Source: Entamoeba invadens IP1 (lineage: Eukaryota > Evosea > Mastigamoebida > Endamoebidae). From it: a DNA stretch of 64,000 nt. The notes beneath the pieces are model-generated. The model was not told the origin of the DNA. It did not search any database and saw only the letters and a program-made list of their open reading frames with translations. Positions 19,934 through 31,200 of the stretch are shown in pieces. The stretch is from NCBI RefSeq assembly GCF_000330505.1, contig NW_004191777.1, forward strand, positions 720,128-784,127, read 5' to 3'. The translations under genes and the position numbers were made by a program. How positions within the stretch are numbered: position 1 is the stretch's first letter; every line of letters starts with the position of its first letter.

Positions 19934-21814
19934 ATGGAGACTATAGTGCCTCAACAGAATGATAAAAAAAAGTTTCAAATTGGTGCAAGGCGTTCCTTTG
20001 CATCGAGTGAAACCCATCCACCACCTTTAGTTGAGAATCATATCCAGTCGAAGAGTCATCTTAATTTGGTTGAGAATAACAAACCAATCAATTTAAACAA
20101 AGAAACGCCTCCACAAACAGTCGAACAAAAACCAAAACGTGATAGAATTGTTGAAGAAATATACTCCACGGAATTGTCATACGTCACTTCCCTTGGGGTG
20201 TGCGAAAGTTGTTATCGCTCGCCAATGATGAAAGACAACTCCCCATTCAAGCACGAAGACGTGAACGAAATTTTCAAATTTTTCGACGAGGTTTTGAAAT
20301 GCAATAGAGAGTTTCTGTCAATGCTAGTGCAAGCGCGAAAGAACGACACACTCAAGAACTCAATCTCTAAAATATTCCTGAGGTTTTGCCCCTTCTTTGC
20401 AATTTACCAACACTTCCTGATTAATCACGACAACGCTTTTTCTATACTCACCAAACTTGAAGACAACTCAAAGCTCTCGGCTTTCCTTCAGACGTGTCAA
20501 GAGTCAATTACTGTCCCGCAGAAACTCGATCTTAGAGACTACCTGATCATGCCAGTACAGCGCCTTCCAAGGTACAATTTACTATTAACAGACCTCCTCA
20601 AAAACACCCCACAAGACCACGTCGAATTTCAAGATTTGACAAAAGCGGTGGAATCCGTTCGAGAAGTCGCCTCGAAAGTGAATAGCTCGATATCTGCGAC
20701 TTGGAGGCAAAAGAGGGTTGTCGAGTTAACAAAGAAACTGTATAAACTCGATAACTTCGAGTTGGTCGAACCGCATCGAACTTTTGTATTAGAAGCGTGT
20801 GTACAACAGGGTACACACACTGGTTTTCAAAAACGTGTTCTTTTGGTGTTTAACGATGTTATTCTCTTGACGAAGAAAGAAGAGAAACTCCGAATACACC
20901 ACGTGATCAAAATCAGCCATTTGAAGGTTGCTGAGTCTGAAAGGGAAGACGTGCTTGTGTTTTACTCTGACGAGAAGTCATGTGAAATACTTTTTGACAC
21001 ACAAAGTGAAGCTGAAGAGCTCAAGAAAGAGGTCACTGAAATTCAGTCGAAGTTTAAGAATGAAAGTGTTGCATTTGCTGAATTAGTTATTCCACCAGAA
21101 GATGTCACATTATGTGCCGGATGTTCTTGTGTTTTTGGGAAGAGAAAAAGAAAGAACTTCTGTAAGAAGTGCAAGAGCTATGTCTGTCAAAAGTGTTGGA
21201 ACAATTCGCAGAAGTGTTGCGACATGTGTGAGATCCGCAAAGACTCCGAGCAGAAAATAAAGAGCCCACGAAACTCAGACAAAGCAAAACAAAAACCACT
21301 TAAGGTCGAGCAAGTCGCTGGAATCATCAATTTGGATGTCCCAGAAGTTTCTAAGGTGGAAGAAAAGGTGTTGCCCATTGTAACGCCTATTGTTGATAAA
21401 GTCGAAGTTAAGAACGTGGTCGACGTTCAATTGAGTGAAGTTGTTCTACCAAAGGAAAACACAATTGAAGAGGTCATCCCGAAGGAAGTCCCATCTAAAG
21501 TAACTGAAATTGAAAAAGAGGAACCAAAAGAACAGGAGTACTCTGAAGTATCAGATGAAGAGCCAAAAGTGCCTGTTGACATTAAAGCCAAACAAGAAGA
21601 GATTCGTCCAAAGTTTATACGACGTTGTGAGATGAAAGAAGAAATTAAAAAGATTGATGAGAAGAAGTTTGATGAAACCATTATACCTGAGGGACCAGGA
21701 AGAGTCAAATTCTTACTCAAGTTGAATGAGATGAGAATTCAGAAAGAGAAGGAGAGTTTCGAGAGAGACGTCGTCAAAAAGCCAGTCAGAAAATTTGTTG
21801 CGAAAAAGAATTGA
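19934..21814 (+). CDS. RhoGEF with PH domain and FYVE-like zinc finger
   Basis: 626 aa, single exon. A DH (RhoGEF) domain at about 70-255 has the conserved IVEEIYSTELSYV and LIMPVQRLPRYNLLLTDLL. A PH domain follows at about 275-375, then a Cys-rich finger at about 390-435 (CAGCSCVFGKRKRKNFCKKC then CQKC and CCDMC). The tail is Glu/Lys/Val-rich. The layout is that of FGD-type GEFs, which load GTP on Rho/Rac/Cdc42 proteins and shape the actin cortex. The finger lacks the usual RHHCR patch of FYVE domains. The Rac-like GTPase at 62146 is a possible type of substrate. Confidence 0.88.
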   Translation: METIVPQQNDKKKFQIGARRSFASSETHPPPLVENHIQSKSHLNLVENNKPINLNKETPPQTVEQKPKRDRIVEEIYSTELSYVTSLGVCESCYRSPMMKDNSPFKHEDVNEIFKFFDEVLKCNREFLSMLVQARKNDTLKNSISKIFLRFCPFFAIYQHFLINHDNAFSILTKLEDNSKLSAFLQTCQESITVPQKLDLRDYLIMPVQRLPRYNLLLTDLLKNTPQDHVEFQDLTKAVESVREVASKVNSSISATWRQKRVVELTKKLYKLDNFELVEPHRTFVLEACVQQGTHTGFQKRVLLVFNDVILLTKKEEKLRIHHVIKISHLKVAESEREDVLVFYSDEKSCEILFDTQSEAEELKKEVTEIQSKFKNESVAFAELVIPPEDVTLCAGCSCVFGKRKRKNFCKKCKSYVCQKCWNNSQKCCDMCEIRKDSEQKIKSPRNSDKAKQKPLKVEQVAGIINLDVPEVSKVEEKVLPIVTPIVDKVEVKNVVDVQLSEVVLPKENTIEEVIPKEVPSKVTEIEKEEPKEQEYSEVSDEEPKVPVDIKAKQEEIRPKFIRRCEMKEEIKKIDEKKFDETIIPEGPGRVKFLLKLNEMRIQKEKESFERDVVKKPVRKFVAKKN

Positions 21815-22049
21815 GTTGTTTTGTATTCAATTGAATTGCAGAGTGTTTGACTTTACATTGTAACATCTATAACTACATTTCAATCTTCAATTACTATATT
21901 TTATAGTTAATATGTTCTATATTATAGTTCTATTAATACTATAGTATAAATCACACTCAGACAACCATTGATTATTATAATTATAATTATAACAGTTTAG
22001 TTATACCATTAAACTGAATAGAACATAAGAAATATATTATAACAATCAG

Positions 22050-23174
22050 TCACACCCATCGAGTGAATTTAAAATACAACATCCCGGCTATCATCCACAA
22101 AAAACTCAAGAAATAAAACCCTCCAAACATCCACAGATTTTCATAATTCTGACCAGGGACTACTACGTTCATCCCGAAAGCAGTTGATGCAAATATTAGT
22201 GGTGTGAACAACGTCGTTATTATCGCAAATTTCTTCATCAATTCCTCTTGGTTTCTATTAACTCTGAACGAGTCCAATGTCATTCTTGACATAAACGTCT
22301 TTGTTAAATCGTCGATTTTATCATTCACAAAATCGACTCTTTTTACCGTGCTTGCTGCTTCTTCCAAAACGTCTCTCAAATAAATTTTGACCATTTTACT
22401 AATTTTTGGTGTTGGTGTTTTGATTAAATATTTTAAAAGTGCTCTTTTGGGTGTGATTTGATAATCCAAGTTGCTTGCTCTTTTCTTCAAATTGACGAGT
22501 CTTGCCAGAAGTGCGTTTTGGTCTGTTGTGATGCTAAACTCTGCCAATTTATCGACCGAATCCAAGTCGTTTTCAATGGCATCCATATTTGATTTGTATC
22601 CCTTGATAATATCAATTAAAATTGCATACATCACCCATTGTGCACTTGGAAGTGCATCAGAGTAATGCAACAACACTTTGTCCATTACTCTTCTGATTGC
22701 AAATAAAGGCTTTGGGTGTACCGTCAAGACAAATGTATCTCTCATTGTTATATTCACAGAAATGGTATCTAACACATTTGTATCAGGAAGGTACACCAAC
22801 TCTTTATCTGATACTTCGTAGTACGTTTCAAATATTGTTGACTTACTTTGTGGGATATCGGAGAGCCAATCGTCCACAGTAAGAGGATGAATGTGAAACA
22901 ATTCTCCAATTTTCACCAAGTCTTCTTGGTTATTTCCACAGACATCAACCCATATGTCATGGTCTTCGCCTTGTGCTGGAATAAGCTTTGGATACAACCG
23001 AATCAATTCTTCGATGGTCACCTGGCGATTACAATTCCCCTGACCACTTACTGTTAAAGTGCACCGGTGAAAGGACTCGCCTCTGTTTTTTGATGTGTAG
23101 TCGTCTATACAATGAAGGCTAATTGCGTTTGTGTCTTGGATGTTTGTGATCATAATTTCGTTTAGTTTGTCCAT
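22050..23174 (-). CDS. CorA-family magnesium channel
   Basis: 374 aa, single exon on the minus strand. A large soluble N-terminal part is followed by a long helix and two C-terminal TM segments. The signature GMN is at 334-336 (AFGMNVVVPG), right after TM1 as in all CorA/Mrs2/Alr1 proteins. TM2 is LWMFGGFYFLSFLWMIAGMLYF, cited here as 353-373 rather than in full, and the tail is short and basic. CorA proteins form pentameric Mg2+ channels. The N-terminal length fits the bacterial CorA form more than mitochondrial Mrs2. Which membrane it sits in is unknown. Confidence 0.92.
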   Translation of the reverse strand: MDKLNEIMITNIQDTNAISLHCIDDYTSKNRGESFHRCTLTVSGQGNCNRQVTIEELIRLYPKLIPAQGEDHDIWVDVCGNNQEDLVKIGELFHIHPLTVDDWLSDIPQSKSTIFETYYEVSDKELVYLPDTNVLDTISVNITMRDTFVLTVHPKPLFAIRRVMDKVLLHYSDALPSAQWVMYAILIDIIKGYKSNMDAIENDLDSVDKLAEFSITTDQNALLARLVNLKKRASNLDYQITPKRALLKYLIKTPTPKISKMVKIYLRDVLEEAASTVKRVDFVNDKIDDLTKTFMSRMTLDSFRVNRNQEELMKKFAIITTLFTPLIFASTAFGMNVVVPGQNYENLWMFGGFYFLSFLWMIAGMLYFKFTRWV

Positions 23175-25158
23175 TCACTTTATTCTTCTTTTTCTAGTTT
23201 TTTAATTAAAAACATTTTTTGAGACAAAAAAGCACTCATTATTATTTTTGTTAAAAATACAACAAAAAATTAATGTTAAACTTTCTTTAAATTACAATAA
23301 ATTTATCCAAAAAACAGAAGTGTTATACATTCATCTTTTAGTTGATCATTCATCATTATATTATTTTATTTAATGTAGTCACAGCACAATAACATTTTTA
23401 TCTAAAGAACATTAATGTGATTAATTATTGTTACACAAAAAAAGTTTCTTATTAAAAGTCATTGTGTTTATATTGTCTTTTGTTAGTATTACAAGCGAAT
23501 AATGATTATTGATTAAACATATCAATAAGTTAAATTATCAATATAATTTACTTTAAAAATTATTCAAAAAACGTCAGCTGGTTGTTATGTGTTGAATTGT
23601 ACAAAATATTAAACAAATCACATCATTTTGTGATTTGGACAAAAAGAGAAATACTTAAACAACTCAAGTGGTTTCAATGAACTAATAATTTTAAATAAAA
23701 TACAAAATACAGTTGCTTCATATACAACCAACTAATAAACAAAATTTAATTCTTTGTTTATTAACAACATAAAAAGAAATTTTTCATCTTTCCTAAACAA
23801 AACACATCATTTATTTGTCATGAACTTTGAGTGGTATTTATCCATTATAACAAGCATACAACCAATTAGAATGGTTTGATAATAATCTGTCTTTTTTAAA
23901 TATAATTACAGTTTAATATAATAAGACAAGTTGTAGTGACTCTTTATATAATCAGAAAAATCGTCAACTAAGGTTAGAAATACACAAAATATGATAATAT
24001 ATTATTTTGGTTCAAATCAATCCAAAATATATCGAGTTGTTCAATATATTATTCGAAAAGACAATAAATTGTCAAATAATAATATTTAATAACAACCAAT
24101 CATGTGTAATGTATTCATATCTTTAGTTTACAATATTTCATTGATTCGAACTTGCCATATTTTCGAAACTGATCTAATTGAATTTCGTCAAAAGCCGTTT
24201 TTTATTTAAAAAGTTTTTATTAAAATATTTTTAAATATTCCATCTATACATAATCATAAATGAAGTTACGAATACGTCAAAAATGTTTAATGAAGGGTGT
24301 GCTGTTTTTGTAAAACCACTTTCTATTATTATTTTTAGATCGTATTCCCAAAATATAAATAGAATCAATTGATTGTATTATAGTTTCTTTTTAGTATAAT
24401 AAACAAACTATATATAAACACAGTAGCTTTTTTCTTAAAAGAGTTTAACAAGCCCGTTTTGTTACGATTTTAAATACTCAAGCTGTATATATTTTTTTTG
24501 TTGATTTCAGCAAGTTAATAGCATTTCAATTATTAATGTGTTGTATCAATAAACAATTGTTGATTATTCATCCATTTTTTAAGTTATATTGTGTCAGAGT
24601 TTGAAATGCTGTGAAACTGCCAATTAAGTTCAAAATAAATGACATCCCCATTTTTATTTATATTTCATTTGATGAAACAAAATTTGAAAGTTATACATAT
24701 TTTCGCTTTTGTTTTTTTGTGAAGCAACAAATACCTCACACCACCATTTGAATCCACTTCGAACTAGTTTTTTACTATAATTTAATTTTGTTGTATAGTA
24801 TATTTAGTCTGAATGGAATGACAATTTTTAAACCACATTGAATCCATCAAGCTTTTCCTCAACAAAAATTGAAGATAACAAACGTATTTTTCTGAAAGAA
24901 ACAACCCAAATAATTTTTGGGAATTAAAATAAAAGAAGCAAAATTGGCGAACGATAACCAAATTAGACAATTCATTTTGTTTATCGTTCAAAAGAAGACA
25001 AAAAAGTAACATGTTATTGAAAATTATATATATATTTACCGATTCACTAAAATGCCAATAATGAATAAAGGGGTATTAAGAATGAAATAATTCCAAAAGA
25101 TTGTATTATTACCCCTCGCGACTAAACTCGTAATACTGGAACAATAATATTTATCTTT
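23175..25158 (+). other. Long AT-rich intergenic region
   Basis: Almost 2 kb without a supported gene. Frames are short and of low complexity; the longest (minus strand near 24782-25012) has the composition of translated spacer. No transposon remains, tRNA or long repeat is seen. Confidence 0.55.
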
Positions 25159-25947
25159 ATGACGAAGCCTCAGACATGCAACTCTGCATTTTCTAAGAAA
25201 ACTTTAATTCGTGGAGACTCCAACGGGGCGACAGAGACGTGGTGTTATCCCGGGAATACTCATCAACTAATTGTACAAACAGCTGTTAACTCACAACACG
25301 AGACTCCCCCACCTCAGCCCAAGAAGCAAGAAGCAATCAACTTCAGTTGTATATTTGATGATTTGAAGAAATATCCATATCATGGGAAGACTCGAAAAGT
25401 GTTTGTGGGGTATTGCATATTAATAATGAAGACGCTATATAATTTCTGTGTTTGTTATTATTCTTTGTTCTTTATTTAACGATATTAATTTAAATATTGT
25501 AATCAATGTTATTTAAACAAGAAAAGTATGAACATAATAATTTGAGACAATTATTCTCAGTTTTAGAAAGCAAAAGAAAAAACAAATTCAACACAATTCA
25601 AAACACTCGTCGAAAAACATTTCAATTTGCCTTATCAAAAAGCAGTCGAAAGGTTGTCCAATACACTCGACTTCTTTTATTCCGCCGAGAACTTGGGATG
25701 CACTAAACAAATCGTCCAACAAACAAAACACAACAAAATAAAGAGTGATGGACAATACGACAAACAGGTGAGAATTAAAAACACAAAAGCGCTCTCGAAA
25801 AAGTCGACAAAAAGCGTGGATGAGAAGTCTTTACAGACAATGTTATTTAGACTCGAACGTGCAATTCGGTGCGAACGTTTTACTAGTGGACCACATACAG
25901 AACGAATCATGTCACTACGCTCTATGATGGATGAGATGTGTGTTTAG
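25159..25947 (+). CDS. Unknown protein, two exons
   Basis: Exon 2 is 25567-25947, after a TTTTAG acceptor in phase 0. Exon 1 starts at 25159 and ends at 25449 with the consensus donor GTTTGT (117-bp intron), or at 25398 with GTGTTTG, which would drop 17 hydrophobic residues. The protein is about 206 to 223 aa, basic and soluble, with no family I know. Exon 2 carries a Lys-rich helical stretch (KAVERLSNTLDFFYSAENLG) and ends RSMMDEMCV. The two halves share codon usage and G+C above the flanks. Confidence 0.55.
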
Positions 25948-27390
25948 CCCCTCACCCCGCCATTTTTTTGTGTTAACTTAGCAACTCTTCAACATTTTCA
26001 TCTTTTTTACAGGTCGACTGGAACAACTTCAAGTCTGTACTATCTTTTATAATATTTATTATTAGATATTATTCAAACTTAATTTTGAATAAGTACGATT
26101 TTACATATTATGAACCATTTTTTTGTCGAAAAAAAGACATTTTTATTAAAAACTTACCCCATGTTTTGTATTTTTTGTTACTCCACCATTACATTGTTAA
26201 TTCTTTTATTATTTTTTAATAAAAGTATAATTAATTATGAGTCAAAAATAATATTTTTTTGAATTTTTTAATTTTTTGAGTTGCGAAATAAAAAAAATGT
26301 TTTTCAGAATGAATAATAAAAATTTTTGTTTAAAAATACAGTTAGACAAGTTTGACTTAAATGGTTCACGTTAATGGTTTAAAAACCAATTATTATAGTA
26401 AACAGTAAGTTAAACTAGAAAAAAATATAATGGTTAAATAGAATAGTATTTAAATTATTATTAATTCTATTGTTTTATGTTACACTCTGATTTTGAAAAA
26501 TAAAACCACGACACATGTTAAGTATTGTTTTGTATATTTCAATGTGTTTGTCTCGTTGAGTTCAAACGCGCCAAAACATGTGCCGCCTCATTCGGAAACG
26601 TTTGTGTTACTTTATATTTATTTTAATATGATAAATCAGCAGTATCTCCTATCGCGATGGAAGAATACCGCTTTTAACTAAACCAAATAATAATATCCAT
26701 AAAAACGAATTCAACGCAAGGAAAAACTGCCAAACCTCCCAAGAGTGGGATTCATTAAGAATCTCCGCTTGATTTTGGCCAATAAAAAGTGGACCCACTC
26801 TTTAAAGAGCATGTCTATCTTGTTTTTGGTTTGTTCTTAAGAAATGCTCGTTCAATGGAGAACAACAAAAATAATAATTACACACTCTAGGGAAATTAGA
26901 CTGTATTTATAATTGAATTGAATTTGAAATGTTATGGATACTTTATTTGACAAATTTTGATAAAACTTTATTGTTTGTGTTCACATTAAAATGTTGGTGA
27001 TGATCATGATCGTGTGATAGTTTATAATTATCTTTACTTTTTTCATTGCTTTCTTATTCTTTATGTTGTGTGTTTGGGTTTTTGGCTTGCTTTTAATTAT
27101 TCAATTTTTTATATAAACTTGATAATAAAAAAGCAATTAATTAGTTCGGGTTATAGTTCAAATTTTTATTATAATTAAATTATAATTTTTACCATTTAAC
27201 CCAAACTTGTCGTTTAAGTCAAACTTGTCATACTGTAGATGCAATTTATTGTATTATTAAAGTACTATTATATAAAAATTATACTTTAAAACTCATCTCA
27301 TTTGGAATAATTAAATGTTAAAAAAATATAATTAAAATGTAATCAACTATAACAATTAAAAAAAAATACTATAAAATACTTTCCCTTTAA
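25948..27390 (+). other. Intergenic with a structured segment near 26741-26810
   Basis: About 1.4 kb. Most is A/T runs. Between about 26560 and 26860 the composition is less extreme, and 26741-26802 can fold (see the separate entry). No coding frame is convincing; the 62-codon plus-strand frame at 26493 lacks any recognisable feature. Confidence 0.45.
26741..26802. repeat. Nested inverted repeats in spacer DNA
   Basis: AAGAGTGGG (26741-26749) is the exact inverse of CCCACTCTT (26794-26802). Inside lies a second perfect hairpin GATTC-ATTAA-GAATC (26749-26763), and the palindrome CTCTTTAAAGAG follows at 26798-26809. GATTTTGG at 26771-26778 resembles an Sm-binding sequence. It could be a small structured RNA, but no known RNA class is matched. 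Confidence 0.35.
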
Positions 27391-28085
27391 TTACAAACGA
27401 TGATTTTCAATGATTGAGACAAACTCCTTGACTTGTTCAATGTCAAGTGTGTTCACGTCGATCTCGATATCCCAAACCCGAACATTCAAATTTATGGCAA
27501 GTTTAGTCAAAATTTCTTCGAGTGCTTTTTGACTTGCTGTGGGGAGGAGTTGTATCAATTTAAGTCGGACGTTGAACTTCTGTGGGAAGAAAAAGGGGTC
27601 TGTGAGTTGGTCGATGTTAAGACTTGACTCCGTGTCGGTTGTTTTCACCCAGTCAAGAAACGTGTTAAAGACATCGCGCGTGAGTGGGCTCGGTATTTTT
27701 TCTCCAACAGAAACACAAGTCCCGATGCGCATAATAAATTGCTCAAGACTTGTCATTTCTCTCTGTGTTAATTTGCAACGAAATGATGATTGAAAGTTAG
27801 TGACACAAACTTTAAGGAGTTCATAACCAAGTCGAATCTGATTTTTTGAAAGACGTTGAATTTAGTGTCGACTGAGATGGTTGGGTTTCTATAAAACCTC
27901 CACATGATAGGTATTATTGTTAATAGAAACTCGGGGCCTGTTTTTGTCGAAAAGAGCTTTTCATAATTTCCTTCAAACACTTGGCAAAATTCTGGAATTG
28001 ACATAAGAACAGACTTTGTCAATTGAAGGGAGTTTGTGTTTGTAGGAATTAAAAAAGAGAGTGGACCGTCAAGTGGAATTTCCAT
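27391..28085 (-). CDS. Unknown protein, two exons
   Basis: Minus-strand exon 1 is 28085-27811 with a consensus donor GTTTGT in phase 2. Exon 2 ends at 27391. A phase-matched junction needs a GAG acceptor (exon 2 from 27760); the better CAG acceptor (exon 2 from 27762) only fits a weak GTGTCA donor at 27806. Either way the product is about 214 to 216 aa, mostly helical, starting MEIPLDGPLSFLIP and ending VSIIENHRL. I do not recognise it. No TM or signal is seen. Confidence 0.55.
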
Positions 28086-28294
28086 GAAATAGATTCGATG
28101 TGTTTTTTTAGTAAAGAATGATTTCAGTATAGAAATACTAGTTCAAGCCAACTTATATTAATAGTTGTTTTGTTGGTAAATTATAATTTAATACAATAAT
28201 TAAAGGTAACTGATACATTACTATGTTGTTATTAGTATACTGAGAACTATAACAATAGAAAAAACTATAAAGGTAACTATTTAATTAAAAGATA

Positions 28295-31200
28295 ATGAGC
28301 CAACCAAATTTAACGTGTTGTTACTGCCACTCTGTCGAAGGTGTGTTAGAATGCGCTCAATGTGGGAAACGTATTTGTAACGGGGCGTTGAGCAACTCCT
28401 CGAAGTGTCAATTGCTTGTCCACATAATTAAGCGTCAACACTTTTCGATTAAATGCAACGGACTTGTGCTTGCTTGTACGGAGTGTGGGGACACAAATGT
28501 TTTCAATTTATTCTTTGAAACAGATACCCCGATTTTTTATTGCATCAAATGCCTTAAGAAAAAGCCGGATGACTTTAGAAAGGCGTGTCAGTACAACCTT
28601 GTTAACGACGGTGCGATAGATTTATCTAACATGCAATTTCCTCACAGTCCTGGTGTATGTAGTTTGGATGAGGTATATAAAGAGGAAGGTATTCAAGATG
28701 AAACGTTTGATTTAATTGGGGTACACACCACTAATAGATACAATAACACCAATATATATGCGAAGATATACATCAAACTACTTGAGTTTGAAGAAGAGAA
28801 TAAAGGATGGGAAGATTCTACTGTTCAAAAGTCGAATATCAAATTTGTTCCAAATGATACAGGAACGAAGGTTTACATTTCTAAACAATTGTTGTGCTTT
28901 ATAAATGCACGACCAGCAGACATGATCATACTTGTTGGTGGTGGAGACAAGTCGCCCATAAAAACTGAAACGCGGGAAGAAATTGAACATAACATTAAAG
29001 GGTATTTCCCACGTGCAGACTTTGTTGTGTTCGGACACATTAAAACAATCAACAAAACGTCTGTCTTGGAACTTGACCCAATGCTTTTTGGAGGGTCAGA
29101 CTTGTCGTCGTTGATGAACACAAGCAGTGAATTTATGAATTACTCGAAGGTGTTTCGAGTGTACTGTTACAAGGCCAAGAACTCGTTTCTGAATTCGAAG
29201 AAGGTCATGTCTCAGTTTGGCAATTCTCAGTTGACTGATTACAAAAAGGCTATTTTGGGCATTCAGCAATTCACAAATACAAACACCTTCACTTTAAACG
29301 ACATCAACACAGACTTTTCAGGGAGAACACTTGATTTGAATGACTCACAAAAGAACGCTGTATTACAAGGACTAAACTGTAATTGTTCACTGATTGTGGG
29401 ACCGCCAGGGACTGGTAAATCCACAGTGGCTGTAGCTTTAGTTCAAAATTTGATGGTCTACAAACAACATTTTGTCGATGGTATTGACATACAACAGAAG
29501 ATACTTGTCTCTGGGCCAAGTAATAATGCAGTGAATGCGCTTTGTGAAAAGCTAATTGAGAATGATATCGAGTGTGTGAGGATCGTTGTGGACAACAAAT
29601 ACACAAATATGTCGACAAAAGTCTTTCACAAGACATTGATGTATAAAGTGTACACATTCTTGTTAAAAACTTTTCAAGAAGTGGACGATGTCAATAAAAT
29701 TAATGTCCGAAAATTTTTGGATGTCTTTGAGAGAAAAGTGCAACAATTTTTAACAGACTCGGACAAAGACAAATTGGCGTCTTTGGAGTTGATATACAAC
29801 ACTACACCTGAGATTAAACGAGACTTCAAAACCTTTAACGACTTTCTTCAAACACAAGACGACGCTTTATGGAACAAAGTCAGTGGCGGAGCAGATTTCA
29901 ATGACGACCAAATCATCAGAAAAATAATGAAGAACTACCAAGATGTAATTTTGAACGATTGCGAAGTCGTTTGTGCGACTTTATCAAAGCAAATTTCAGG
30001 AGTCAAATTTTGGTGTACCATCGGTGACGAGGCCTCACAAGCACTTGAACCAGAAACTCTTAAAGCAATCAATGAAGTCAAAAAAGTGGTTTTGATAGGC
30101 GACTTTAACCAACTGCCGCCTACTGTAGTCACTACAAAAGCTAAACAAGGCGGACTTGATTTGTCAATGTTTGAGAGACTCATACAGAACAAAGTGTTTA
30201 CCACTTTACTTAATGTACAGTACAGAATGCACCCGGCGATTTCTTCTTTTCCAAGCAAGAACTTTTATAAAGGGAATTTACATGACGGTGTCACCGAGCA
30301 ACAGAGAAGCGACCCAAGACTCGACCACTTTTTCCCAGTCGAACACTGGCCTGTTGTGTTTATCCACCACGAAGGCAAAGAAAGCGTTGGAGAGAACGGA
30401 GCGAGTTATTACAATGTCAACGAGGTTGGTATAGTCACTGCAGTTATTGGAGAATTAAAGAACCGAGGGTTTCAGGATAGAGAACTGGGTATCATCTCGA
30501 CTTACAACTCACAAATTCAACTGATATCGGAGAATATTGAAAAACAAGGGAATATCCAAACGAGTAGTGTGGACAGTTTCCAAGGCTCTGAGAAGGAAAT
30601 TATAGTGTTGTCGTGTGTGAGATCGAATGAAAGACTTGGAATAGGGTTTGTCTCGGACCACAGAAGAATGAACGTAGCACTCACTCGAGCTCGAAAAGGG
30701 TTGGTTGTTGTTGGTAATATGAGAACACTCTCCACAGACCAAAACTGGAGGAAGTTAATTTTGACTTATGGGGAAAAGCAGTGTGTTGTGTCTTTGCAAA
30801 CATTTCCATTCAAGTTCACGAAAATTCCAATTCAAGTCAGCCAAACGATCAAAACAGAAGCTATTCACCAAGTATTATATAGTATCGATAATAATTTGGC
30901 ATTTAATAAACAAGAAAGGGAACTTCAACAAACACAAGATACACCTTTTAACATTCCTGAAAGTCTTCTAAAAAACATCCCAAAAACTGTTTTTATACCT
31001 GAGTTACATTCGGAACAAACACAACTCAATGTTTCACAACAAACATATCAAAAACTTATTAAAACGCCTTACCCTAAAGCAGTTGATATACCACAACCTT
31101 CACCAATTATTAAACAAACGCGTAACGTTGTTCAAACTCAACTTGTTCCAATCGATAATTATATCGAAGGTTGCGATGAAATGATTCAATTTGAAGGGCA

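Noticed and set aside
24782..25012. 76-codon minus-strand frame in the 2-kb spacer
   Set aside because: Composition is that of translated AT-rich spacer, with no motif, no clear partner exon and no G+C rise.
26640..26690. U5-like loop (CCGCTTTTAACTAAA)
   Set aside because: It resembles the U5 loop but has a base missing and one added in a normally invariant sequence, and the flanks do not form the expected stem.
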